Shown here piece after piece: positions 1 to 10,202 of a DNA stretch of 64,000 bases. Origin of the DNA: Cymodocea nodosa. Its lineage: Eukaryota; Streptophyta; Magnoliopsida; Alismatales; Cymodoceaceae. Under the pieces are notes generated by a model that worked only from the letters and a program-made list of their open reading frames with translations, was not told where the DNA came from and ran no database searches. The position numbers and the translations under genes were made by a program. Every line of letters starts with the position of its first letter. Within the stretch, counting starts at the first letter, position 1. The DNA is taken from positions 6,339,001-6,403,000 of the forward strand of contig JAZBRI010000008.1 in the NCBI GenBank assembly GCA_036874045.1, given 5' to 3'.

Positions 1-684
1 TTTAAAGCAGCAGCAACACTGTCAGATAGTTAGAAGAATAACTATTCGAAATCATAAAGCCTTTGGAGAGTTGTGAAAGGAAATAGGTTGAATGATCGGA
101 AAGTTAAGGAGTTAACTATCTAAAAGCTCAAGGAAAATCAGAAAGTTAGAAAGGTTAATTATCCGAAACTTAAGTCATTTAATTAATCACGTACAGAAAT
201 CCAGAACAAAAGCTTAAAAGACCTTTTAGAGAGTTAGAAAGATAACTATCCAAAATTTGAAGGATTTCGGTAAGTTACAAGTATAACCATCCGGAACTTA
301 AGTTATCCTATTACGCACATGCAGAATTAAAGAGACAGTAGTTAGAAACTTAAAAGAAAAATCGGAGAGTTACTATAGTTAACTATTCGGAAGTCAAGAG
401 TTTTTTGATAAGTTAAAACTACAAGTCTCTAATCACTTGACACCTCATGTGAGCAACTTAAAATCCTCATGTGACACATACAACAGGATGTAAGTGAAGG
501 TTCGGTAAGTTATAGACGCTCTTCGGTGAGTTATTCATATAACCATCTGAAAATCAAAGGAAATCAGAAGGTTACTTATTGAACATCAGACAGAACGGTA
601 ACTTACCATATTTAGGTCTGATTATTTAACAAGTACTGTAGAATACATCCGTTGTAAGAAAAATATGATCGTTATACCGTTTGG

Positions 685-692
685 TATAAATA
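685..692 (+). promoter_or_regulatory. TATA-like box in the copia P LTR
   Basis: TATAAATA lies inside the P LTR downstream of the motif-rich U3-like part. The position fits a core promoter, but no transcript start can be read from sequence alone. Confidence 0.45.
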
Positions 693-1191
693 TGAGAAGT
701 TTAACATAAGAACATAGATATACAGAAAACAATCATACATTTTACAGTGAGCTACACAAAATTCCAGATACACTCTCAACTCTGCAACTGTCAAGTTTAC
801 TCTTAAAGATACACTGCAGAAAAGCTCCGTGTGCCAAAACTTTGATAGAAAAGTTTAAAGCTATTGGTTTGTGAGTTTCAACCTGAAAACTCATTATTGG
901 TTGAGAGCTTCAACCTGAAAACTCAAGAAAGGAAGGTTGGTTATTGAGCTTATACCTAAAAGCTTTAAGTGTTGGTTCTTGCTTCAACCTGAAAGCAAGT
1001 GCTGTAAGTATTTGAATACTTAGTGAAGCCCAAGTGTATCTTGGGGGTGGACTAGCCAAGTTGGTGAACCACCTAAAATTTGCTGTGTGTTGATTTCTTT
1101 TTATTGGTTTGTTTACATTTAATTCATTTAATCTCACTGTTTTGTTGAATCATTCGATTCTAACTTAAAAGAATTAAAACTTACACACCTT

Positions 1192-1268
1192 CACCATTCA
1201 CCCCCCCTCTAGTGAGTCTATCGATCCTAACACCATTCACCCCCCTCTAGTGATCCATTCGGTCTTAA
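1192..1268 (+). repeat. 39-bp tandem duplication at the LTR end
   Basis: Two imperfect copies of a unit beginning CACCATTCACCCCC lie at 1192-1230 and 1231-1268. The single-copy LTR at 40029-41538 has only one (in reverse complement at its left end), so the duplication is private to this copy. Confidence 0.7.
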
Positions 1269-1272
1269 TAAT

Positions 1273-1284
1273 TGGTATTAGAGT
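1273..1284 (+). other. primer-binding site of copia P (initiator tRNA-Met type)
   Basis: TGGTATTAGAGT matches the usual plant copia site TGGTATCAGAGC, complementary to the 3' end of initiator tRNA-Met, with two substitutions. It sits two bases after the LTR end, as expected for first-strand priming. Confidence 0.75.
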
Positions 1285-1321
1285 ACGTTAATCCCTATTA
1301 AGATTTAACCATTTGGGATTT

Positions 1322-2299
1322 ATGACATCACTTCATAGAAAGGGTCAGAATATCCATTGTCCACTCTTGTTTGATGGTAACAACTATAGTTATTGGAAAA
1401 ACAAGATGGAATGTTTCCTTAAGAGCTCAGATGTGAGTCTCTAAAAAATGGTGGTTCGAGAAACACCTCTTCCAACCAATCATAAAGATGATTAGACTAA
1501 GGAGGATGAGAGAATTATCCAAATGGATTCTTTAAGGTTGAATGCAATTTATTGTGTTTTATCAACTAAATAGTACAATAAAGTTTCAACTTGTAAATCT
1601 ACTCACAAGACTTGGAATACTCTTCAAATAACCTTTGAAGGTCAAGTGAAAGATACAAAACTTAGCATTTTACTTAGAAAATATGAATTATTTAAAATGC
1701 TTGATGATGAATCTGTTACTAATATGTTCTCTAGATTTACTGAAATTGTTAATGGCCTAGAGGTCTAGAAAGGGAGTTTTCTATCTGTAAGTAGGTGCAA
1801 AAAATTCTCAAGAGTTTAACAATAGATTGAAAGCAAAAGTCCACATCAATTCAAGATTCAAAAAACCTCAACGATTACTCAGTAAAAGATCTAATGAGCA
1901 ATCTGCTAACCTATGAAGTTCAAATGAAAGAATGGAAAGTTAAGGAAGTGCAAAAAAGAAAACAAAAATAGAAAAGAAGAAAGAACTAGCATTTCCATCA
2001 ACTCAAGAACTTCAAAGTTCAAATGAAGATGAAGTTGTGCTATTAGCAAGAAATTTCAGAAAATAGATGAAGAAAAGAAGCAAAGCCAGCACATCAAAAA
2101 GTAAGGTTCTAGTATACTTTAAATGCAAAAGGCAAGGACATATACAACCTTAGTGTCCATTGCAACTAGAAGATCAACAAGAGATAAAGAAGAAGAAAAG
2201 ATAAAAAAGAAGATGACATTGAAAGTTACTTGAGATGATAACAACTTGTTTGGTTGCTTTAGGTAGTACTAGAGAACTTGTTTAGTTCCCAAGCAACAA
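1322..2299 (+). pseudogene. gag: copia P gag, N-terminal and middle part, broken
   Basis: Translation from the ATG at 1322 gives the plant copia Gag fold: an FDGNNYSYWKNKM block near the N-terminus, KYELFKMLDDESV with MFSRFTEIVNGLE in the middle, and a zinc knuckle near 2113-2160 reading YFKCKRQGHIQP then a stop then CP, whose first cysteine has become tyrosine. The block just before the break reads KVT-stop-DD where relatives have KVTWDD. Several in-frame stops are present. The gene is interrupted at about 2299 by the 3' LTR of gypsy G1 and resumes at 17539 with a serine-rich stretch that normally follows this block. Gag would form the particle shell and bind RNA. The exact break point is uncertain by a few tens of bases because 2262-2290 resembles the adjacent LTR end. 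Confidence 0.8.
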
Positions 2300-4327
2300 T
2301 GCTAGAAAACTTGTATTTGTTAACTTCTATTTTTAACTTGGTTAATTTGTCTTTATGCTTATATCAATAATTTCTTTTTAGAAGTAAACAAACAACCTTT
2401 CACACAAATTAGATATTAATTCCAATTTGTATTTTAACTGTAAGTGCATAGTGTATATTGTATTTGTATGCAAGTATAGGTCGATCCTATAGAGAATTGA
2501 GTATTGTTCTGTTTTTTTAATAATATACTTAATGTGTTCAGTAATCACTCTGTTGAGTTACAATTAACACAACGAACTAAGTTCGTGGAGTTATGGCTAA
2601 CTCAACAGAATAATCTCGTGGACTTAAGTTAACTTCACGAGCCTATCTTTCCAATTTAATACTGCTATTTATAGAGGAATTCGGCCAACCATTAGGCAGT
2701 TCCACAGATTGTAAATAACATCAATTAAGCTCTTTAATGCTAGTTAATATTAGATTTATCATTAAGCAATACTAACATTCAAATATTTCAAACAGTAACC
2801 ATTAAAATCTTTAAGTATCTGGAACGAATCAATTTCAGTAAATTGTAATACTATTTTCTATTTTCTAAATCAAGCAAACATAAAACATTCACAATACTAA
2901 CAATGATAACTTTAATCACGATATAAAACAAAGAATACAACACTTAAATACTAAATATAAAAGCAGATAAGTTGTTGTTTTTGGTATTTTTGTTTTGAGA
3001 TGTTCATGAAAATGGGCGAAAGGTGAAATGTAAAAATCTCTATCGATAGTAAATACTTCTATCACTACATGCTATGCGATTATACCATTGAAAACTTAAT
3101 CACTTACAATTCTGCCTCCTCTCCTTATAGATTCGTGAGTTTAGAATTGCAAGATGATCTCCTCTTCAGCATATTGGCATCAACCAGAAACCAAGGCTGG
3201 AAGCTTTAAGATCTCCTGAGATATGAGTTGGTGCTTGGTGAAAATGGCTTCCCTTCCCGTGACGCGATCACTCCTCACAATGGTTGTCAGGCACCGTGTT
3301 TGGCTTGGAATCAACTCGACATCAGGAAAGTATCCTCAAAGACCTCTAATGGTTGGTGATTATGGTAATGTTGGTGATGTTGGTGAATTGTTGGTGATGG
3401 TGTGGATGCTTCAGTGAATTTTCGACATTGCCTGCAGTTAGCACGGTCCTCCACCTTTACACACATTGCCACACATCGCCAACCACACATTCTTCATTTT
3501 TTCTCCTCTTGTTTTATATTTCTTCATTAGTAACTGCTTCTGCTTTAGATGATCGGTTGGATTTCCTTCATTCAGATCAACGATGGTGATTTCTTCTCCC
3601 TTCTACGAGTGAATTCTTGCGTGATACGTGTAATCGTGGTTTTCCTTCGAATATCCTGTTTCTGTAACCACTATAGTGGCATATTAGAAAATAAATGGTC
3701 TGTGGAGTTACAGATAACTCAACGGACTTACTTCATTGATTTAACTATAAAACATGTGCAATAAAGAAATAAGCTGCTAACATAACGCGTTACCTTAGTG
3801 TGTATTCATGTAACTCAACACGTATAGTTATGCTAACTTAATGAGTTAAATATGTGCATCTCACGTGATATACTAAAGCATTTCAATTCAACACGTGCAT
3901 AATTCTAACTTAACAAGTTCAAATATTTTGGACACTTATGAACCAAACTATCCGATGCTCAGATGCATTTCAGATAGTTAACAAATAACTTACCGAAAAT
4001 CCACTTAAGTCATGCATTATAGTTTTAACACGTGTACTTCAATAAATAATAAAATATTCTTTAAAACATAACTGTCTAGTACATTAAACATAACTCTCTG
4101 AAATAACAGAAAATTTGGATACTTAAGAATTTCACAGCCTGCAATTTACCGACAGTTTAGAAATGTACTAAATTAACGTTAATTCCCTGAAATTATGCAG
4201 ATTCTTTCATTAAAGCATATAACAGTGCAATTATTACATAATGGCTTAATTCTCATATGATAAGCTAAATATTATACAATTAACCATCATTTAACTGTTA
4301 ATATTATGCACTTTTTCATTCTAAACA
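2300..4327 (-). repeat. gypsy G1 3' LTR (about 2.03 kb)
   Basis: On the - strand it begins TGTTTAGAATG at 4327, directly after a polypurine tract, and ends TTTTCTAGCA at 2300. The ends form a short inverted repeat (TGTTTAGAA and TTCTAGCA). Homologous LTRs lie at 16222-17538, 18268-19809, 19810-20687 plus 32457-33511, and in part at 7630-7999 and 17821-18240. The half nearest the polypurine tract holds spaced palindromes (TTTCGGATAGTTA facing TAACTTACCGAAA) and CACGTG cores. The other half holds a more GC-rich stretch around 3110-3440. The left edge could instead be near 2264, where an almost identical end motif occurs. Confidence 0.8.
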
Positions 4328-4340
4328 TTTCCCCCGTACT
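4328..4340 (-). other. gypsy G1 polypurine tract
   Basis: On the - strand AGTACGGGGGAAA directly precedes the TG of the 3' LTR. Upstream of it lies GGGACTAGCAAAATTTAAG, a context I recall from plant gypsy elements. The same arrangement occurs at 33512 in G2. It would prime plus-strand DNA synthesis. Confidence 0.8.
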
Positions 4341-6102
4341 TAAATTTTGCTAGTCCCTTATCAAACTAAGATCTAATTAGTTGGTCTTTCTAAAGTGCTA
4401 GAATTAATTCTTCACCTAGCTCTTCTTCAGAATAATAAATTAGATTACTATTTAGATTTTCTATATGTTTCAGTAATCTATTTTAACTTTGTTTTCTTCT
4501 CTTCAACCTACAAATATACTTAGAATATATGTAAATTACATACAAAATATATCAGCATCACATAGGTGCTAATTATATTATCATTTGTTCTTTTCAACAT
4601 CTGTCATCCTGAATTTTCCAATATGATTTCTAGAATAAATTTCAAGTACATACGAATCAAAACACAATTCAATTCAATATGATTAAGACAAGTAGAATAA
4701 AGAATTGTATCTCAAATAAACAACTTCAAAAGTCTATTCTAGGTTTATACTTCAGCAATTTTAGATAACAGAACATATACTCGATTTAAAAGATATCTGT
4801 ATTTCACAAAACACTTGTATCTTTTCAAAATAGTATATGCATATTTGTACTTTAAAAGTTAATTTGACAAGCTTGAATCATACAAGAGCTTTCTAGTATA
4901 CCCATTATCGAGCTTTCAGTCAACAATCCTAGATCTAATCAGGATCTTAGGTTGCCAGATTTAAAAAGTCCCTTTTAGGTCAACAATCCTTACATACCTA
5001 TCTGCTCAAGTACAAAAGGCTCGTGATCAAACAAGTCAATAAACTCTCAAATTTTTTCTCTCTGTTTTTTTTTTTCTTTTCAACACATTATGTATGTGTT
5101 TCATTAATACAGATGCAATAAAACACAAATCTCATATAGTCCTGCTTCTATTATTTACTAAAAATATGAATCCATATCAATAAGCTCATACTTTTTCTGT
5201 AGTTTAATAAGCTCTACACATAAATCATTCTATAAGTTTAATCAATCAAATTAAATGTATCCTTGATCATATGTATTTCATTTAATCCAAAAATCAACAT
5301 TTCAGCTCTTCTAGGATTTCAGATAATTTATTGAGTTTCAGTTAAGCATTCTGATTTCATTTTAAAATCGTGAAATTATTAAACTCATAAAATTCAGCAA
5401 TAACATAAGATACTATATCTAGATTTGTATGAATAATAAAATTTGTAGCATCTTATATAAGATTATATATATAACATTCAAGTAGTTATAGTTCTTAAAA
5501 ATTTTAAAGCTTCAAATATCGGATAGTTACAACAAATTCTTGTTCAAAAAATTTTCAATTTCCATAGACAGAACTTTTGCAGTACCATTCTAATTCCTCT
5601 AATTAACAAAATTACATGGCTGCTACTTTAATTACCTCCCCCCATACCTACATTTTGCATTGTCCTCAATGTAAAAGATTTTACAATAAATACAATAATT
5701 ATAGCAGACATGAATATTGTTTCGTTGACTTAGCATCTAACTCAACGAACTTAGTTGAAATGTAAATTCAGGATAAGTAATCAATTACATACATTGTCCT
5801 TTTGTATCTCCTTCAATATCTTCCAATTTTTGATTTTGAAAAACTTTTCATTCACAAATAGAAGCAAAATATATATAACAAAATAACAATTTAACTTGTT
5901 AAATCAGTGTCTTGTGTGGAACTCAGGCTCTTATGCCTTTGGTGGCTCACAAGCAAGCTAGTTGGTTTCCCAGAATAGATACTAACTAACTGGATTGATA
6001 TTTTGTTTTTTTTCATTTTTATAGAATAAAACTAAAACTAAAATTTTTCTTTTTTAAGAAAAATGTAGAATACACAAAACATTAAAAGCACAGAATCATA
6101 GT
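4341..6102 (-). repeat. G1 non-coding region; 4500-5420 shared with copia B and C
   Basis: There is no gene here. From about 4500 to 5420 the sequence matches the non-coding region downstream of pol in copia B (46980-47900) and copia C (39745-40023 and 41544-42008). The stretch 4862-5060 against 47342-47540 is close to 88 percent identical by eye. Part of it also lies in G2 (33560-33985), beside the polypurine tract in both gypsy copies, so it belongs to the gypsy family and is not a stray copia fragment. A conserved element follows at 5634-5676. From 5690 to 6102 there is AT-rich sequence with a slightly GC-richer patch at 5915-5990 for which I have no interpretation. Confidence 0.75.
5634..5676 (-). 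other. conserved ACATTGAGGACAATG / G-rich element of plant gypsy type
   Basis: The - strand reads TTACATTGAGGACAATGC, then a short spacer, then TATGGGGGGAGG. As I recall, a 'GAGGACAATG ... GGGGGGAGG' arrangement is common downstream of pol in plant Athila/Tat/Ogre elements, where the G-rich part resembles a polypurine tract. Here it is 1.3 kb from the LTR, so it would be an internal or second tract. Confidence 0.55.
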
Positions 6103-7238
6103 TTAAAAACATGATTGAAAAGTAGTAACAAATGGAATAAACGTGTCAGTCCATGCAAACTTTTTAGGCATAATTCTTCTTGCTATTAATTCTATTTTAA
6201 TGCAATTTGCTTTCCTTTTTAGCTTGTAAACTTGCAGTATGTTATCAATACTAAATATAAGTGTATTACCATTAATGAAATGAAATGTAGAAAGGGATCC
6301 TCTTGTGTTTCAAGATAATGTAGCTGTTTCTATTTCTATATCTATTTCAATATATTCCTCTTCCCACTTCCATTCATTTAGGTCTTTCATAATCCATATT
6401 TGAAATTTCTTCAATTCATCCCACCATCTTATCAGACATAAAGTATGATCATCATATTCATTATACCACATTCCCAATTGAATTTGATCATATTCTGAAG
6501 ATGGTGATTTAGCTATATCACTAGGTATAGTTAATATTATATAAAATTATCATAACTGTCTATGCTTACTATGTATAAATCAAATCTAAATGCAACTGAT
6601 ATATCTGTGACTAGATATATATATCCGTCAAGTATGACATGCATGCTGTTAATTAATGATTTCTGTCCTAGATATATCATAGTATTTTCAGTCCAAGATC
6701 TATTCAGAAAATTATACAAACTTAAGCATAAATCTTCATCCCAATTTCCAGTTGGTCTCCAATAATATAATTTTTTAGGAATGGTCGAATTTTTATCATA
6801 AAATATTAAAGCTAACCCACAATTTTCAGTTGGTACTTCATATCTATTAGGCCTTCCTATATTCCATTCTTCTCTTGTGATAGGATTTCTAATAAAAATG
6901 TCGGGTAACAGAATTGCATACCTTGGTTTGGTTCTATATATAATTAATCCTTCATCCATGCCCATAATATGATCTATTCCTTTTAATGTATTGGGTGGAA
7001 TTCTAGCAGTTTCTTCCATATTCAGATATTCATAGCAGATTGAACTATGATTAAATGACTTCCATAAAAATCCATCTCTAATCTTGGTCATCTTTGCAGC
7101 TTGTAGACCATGAAAATATTTTTCTCTAACATAGTCTTTGATTTCCTTTGATACACAACACAATCTGCATAGATATTTAGCTGACAGGTTATTCAGTACT
7201 TCCCTTAGTGCATCTAGTGGTAATTTCATCAATTCCAT
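6103..7238 (-). pseudogene. captured F-box protein gene (F-box plus F-box-associated domain), broken
   Basis: The protein starts MELMKLPLDALREVLNNLSA at 7238, a typical F-box that would bind Skp1 in an SCF ubiquitin ligase. It continues with SKEIKDYV and FIRNPITREEWNI, the latter typical of the F-box-associated (FBA) region. The first frame ends at 6537. A shift of frame near 6540 restores plausible FBA sequence (LGMWYNEYDDHTLCLIRWWDE and IQIWIMKDLNEW-like blocks). One in-frame TGA follows near 6318, and reading then continues to a TAA at 6103-6105. Total length, about 375 codons, is normal for a plant F-box/FBA protein. There is no visible intron, which would suit a processed copy but also suits this family. 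It lies between an LTR fragment and the polypurine tract, in the orientation of the retroelement, so capture by the element is the simplest reading. Its substrate cannot be inferred. Confidence 0.8.
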
Positions 7239-7629
7239 CTGTTATGATTCTGTATAAGATAAACAAAAATTAACAGAAACAAAATTAACATAGCTACTTC
7301 ACACTCTCGTGGAGTTAGGTCATAACTCAACGGATTAAGTTTGTTGAGTTAAGTAATAACTCTATGATACTACTAACTATAATTAAACTTACATTTTTAT
7401 TTTTTTTTATTTTTGTGCTTACTATATTATATATAGTTACTTCAGTTATACTGTTTCATTCAGCTACCCTCTCAGAGGTGGTATCAATTTCATTAACAGT
7501 TCTGTTGATAGGATTAGGTATTGCTTGCATTGGCAATCCTCCAATTGGTCTAACTTCCATTGATTCTTTCTGTCTAGGGGGTTGTTAGTGTTTTCCCAGC
7601 ACTACACTAGAAAAACTTGGATTTGTTAG
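7239..7629. other. unassigned spacer upstream of the F-box gene
   Basis: AT-rich, with two AACTCAACGGA/GTTGAGTTA motif pairs at 7300-7360. On the - strand 7586-7456 stays open for about 43 codons (SMEVRPIGGLPMQAIPNP region) and has codon-like composition, but I recognise no family. It may be a 5' piece of a captured transcript. Confidence 0.35.
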
Positions 7630-7999
7630 TGTATTGTCATGTAACTCAACGCGTGCAGTTATACTAACTTAACGAGTTATAACGTAAGTAAATCTACCAA
7701 CTCTTAACACGTGTCAGCAGTAGTTTAAACATAAAATAACATTTCGGAGAGTTACAGGTATAACTATCCGATGCTTAGATGCATTTTCGGATACTTAAGA
7801 ATTTCACAGCCTGCAATTTACTGATAGTTCATAAATGTACTAAATTAACATTAATTCCCCAAAATTAAGCAGATTCTTTAATTAAAGCATATAACAGTGC
7901 AATTATAACATAATAGCTTAATTCTCATATGATAAGCTAAATATTATGCAATTAACCATCATTTAACCATTAATAATATGCACTTTTTCATTCTAAACA
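7630..7999 (-). repeat. gypsy LTR fragment abutting gag
   Basis: The right end is an exact LTR start (TGTTTAGAATG on the - strand at 7999). The left part matches the gypsy LTR around 17010-17060 (AACTCAACGCG and neighbours). About 370 bp remain, with internal deletions relative to 16990-17538. It directly follows the interrupted gag reading NQNINRNIP, so it marks an insertion into gag. Confidence 0.75.
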
Positions 8000-9225
8000 A
8001 GGGTATATTTCTATTTATATTTTGATTTTGAATTGCAACATTTCCAAATACAAGATCCAAATGATTGTTTAATTGTTGGATTATCTTTTCTAATTTTTTT
8101 ATTCTAGAACCTTGTTCAATTAAAGCTTCATAACTTATATTTTTGTCATTTATATTTCTCCTCCCTGAAAATTGTTGTTTCTCCAAGATAAATTCAGGTG
8201 ATTTCTCTAATTAGGGTTATAAGAATTTCCAAATTTATCTTTTTGGTTTCTAGTATAAATAATATCTAAATCATTAACGTTTGCATTCTTTCCTACTAGC
8301 TTTTGATTTAATGATAACTCTTCTATTTTCTTTGTTAATTTAGTTAATTTAACTTCAAGCATAGTGCTTGAATCTATTTCATGCATTCCCCTTGGCAATA
8401 TTCTTTTATCTATAACAGCTTCAGTTGAATTTTCACATTGTGCAGTTCTTTTTGCAAAGTTTTCTAAATATGCCCATGCTTCTTCACTACACAGTTTTAA
8501 AAATCCATTCTAACAAGTAGATTCTAATAAAGATTTCGTTGAAACATCTACGCCTTCATAAATTATACCTATTAATTTTGCTTTACTCATTGCATGATGT
8601 GGACATTGAGTCAGTAAATCTTTAAATCTTTCAAAATATTTCCAAAATGATTCTCCCTGTTTTTGGCTACACATTAATATTCCCTTCTTCTTTTTAATCA
8701 TTTGATGTATTGGATAATATTTTTCTAGAAAAACAAAGCAAAATTCAGTCCATGCAGAAATTGAATCAGGCGATAGAGTATATAACCATCTCTTAGCTGT
8801 CTTTTAAAGCAAAAGGGATATATCTAAGTTTAATAACATTAATACTCATGTTCGACATTTTCATCATTTGACAAACTTCGTTAAATTCTCTAAAGAAATA
8901 ATAGGCATCCTCTCTTTCTAATCCATGAAAATGTGGCAATTGACTAATATAATTAAGATTTCGGTTCAAACCTATCTCCCTCAAAGTTTGGCAATTGAAT
9001 ACATGAAGGTTCATCAACTAATTCAGGATACAGAATTTCCCCTAATGGTTTCTCTACTGGAGCAGCCATATCTTCATTCTCTTTTAAAGAAAGGTTAGCT
9101 ACACCCCTAAGGATTTCGTTAAAGTCTAATTCAGAAAATTTTTCAATACGTCTCTGTGTTGAATAATCCTGTGTAGGTGTTCTTACTAATCGTTTAGTGC
9201 TAGGAGAATGAATCTATGTGCTCAT
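8000..9225 (-). pseudogene. gag: gypsy gag, N-terminal half (Athila/Tat-like)
   Basis: Starting at the ATG at 9225, with a TAG at codon 4, the translation shows DYSTQRRIEKFSELDFNEIL, then LPHFHGLEREDAYYFFREF and IKLRYIPFALKD, then after a frameshift GESFWKYFERFKDLLTQCPHH and GIIYEGVD. These are the standard blocks of the plant gypsy Gag core (Retrotrans_gag type), in order. A predicted helical segment (EQGSRIKKLEKIIQQLNNH) lies near the break. The frame is disrupted at least twice and by TAG codons. The sequence stops at an LTR end at 7999. The matching C-terminal half (LQDIQTKQNTNAREF onward) is at 15841-16221, upstream of this copy in the sense of transcription, so the gene is split and out of order. 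Confidence 0.85.
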
Positions 9226-10202
9226 AAACTCTTAAAATAAAGTAAAATAACAGAAGATTAATTACATACCAGTTTGAAGCTTTATACTCAGTAAATAGTT
9301 GTTGAGGTATGAAGTTGAATCAGCTGCTTCTCCTTCCAGTTCCCCAACAAAGTTCCTTTTCTATCAAAAGTGCTGGTAACTCGTAAATAACATTCTATTC
9401 TATATTTATAATGCATGTCCACAAAGCAAATGAATCTCATTGCAAGAACGTGTCTTGTAACGTGTAGTGTGGTTCCTATTTTTATGGGTATGTGTGTCAC
9501 TTCTAATTTCAAATTTTAATAATCACTAGACCTACGAAGTTTCGTTCGTGGCTAAAAGAATAACTGTTTAACTTAATCCACGAACTAACCTCGTTGAGTT
9601 ACAGTTAACTCAATGGATAAGCTTTAGCTACTGTTGCTAACTCCACAGACTAACTTTGTTGAGTTATAGATAACTCAACGGAGTGACCTTGTATTATATT
9701 ATTGACCTCGTGGAGTTAAGGTTAACTCAACGAACTTATTTCGTTGAGTTAACACTTAGCAACTTCTAAGCTTACTCCTCGTATTAACTTCTATATTTTT
9801 CTCTCTTGCATTCTGTTAACTTAAATAAAGTTAAATACATGTCATTAATGAAGTGTTCTAATTAAACTCATTTAAATCTGAACATTATATAAATATTTAA
9901 CTTACAGTTCATTTCATATTATGCAGAATTTATATTTTACTCTACAGCATGCAGATATTTTCAGCATTAACTAGTTATCTTGCATTTAATCCTGTCATTT
10001 ATAAAATTTATAAATCTTTTAAACAGTTTTGCACATTGTTCAAACAATTATATAATATTCAAGATAATTCATCCATTACATCATTCTCCAATACTAATAC
10101 AAAAACATCTGAATAACATAGATTCATTTATATGAATAATTTACATTACAATCAATCAGATATTTTTCATACAAATATATACAAGTAGACGAACAATACA
10201 AT
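9226..10202 (-). other. non-coding spacer between ORF3 and the displaced gag half
   Basis: No gene is recognised. The stretch 9540-9760 has at least five facing pairs of the short motif GTTGAGTTA / TAACTCAACGGA, the same motif as in the LTRs. From about 9890 to 10202 the sequence matches the downstream flank of ORF3 in G2 (33990-34297). The homology breaks at 9890, where G2 continues directly into its 3' non-coding block. Confidence 0.6.

Larger units (their letters stand above)
1..1270 (+). repeat. copia P 5' LTR, left end outside window
   Basis: This is the 3' portion of a Ty1/copia LTR. It runs directly into a primer-binding site at 1273 and then gag, which fixes its right edge near 1270. 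A complete solo LTR of the same family lies inverted at 40029-41538 (1510 bp), so about 240 bp are missing at the window start. The first 600 bases are packed with short motifs of the type GGATAGTTA and TAACTATCCGAA beside ACTTAAG and CAC(G/A)TG. A TATA-like box is at 685-692. The terminal dinucleotide is TA instead of CA, so the copy is old. Promoter and polyadenylation roles are inferred from LTR biology. Confidence 0.8.

Noticed and set aside
3223..3417. Short frames in the GC-richer part of the gypsy LTRs (also 16489-16686 and 19155-19343)
   Set aside because: The frames differ between LTR copies in strand, start and end, so they are not conserved coding regions.
7364..7588. + strand open frame of 74 codons with a hydrophobic start
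   Set aside because: It opposes the F-box/retroelement strand, its hydrophobicity comes from an AT-rich run, and no homologous frame is kept elsewhere.
7598..7620. CACTACACTAGAAAAAC resembles a CACTA (En/Spm) transposon end
   Set aside because: It has a 3-base insert relative to the usual terminal repeat, and I found no partner inverted end or 3-bp duplication nearby.
9288..9512. - strand open frame of 74 codons in front of the gag half
   Set aside because: No recognisable motif and no second copy in the window to compare; it may be leader sequence.
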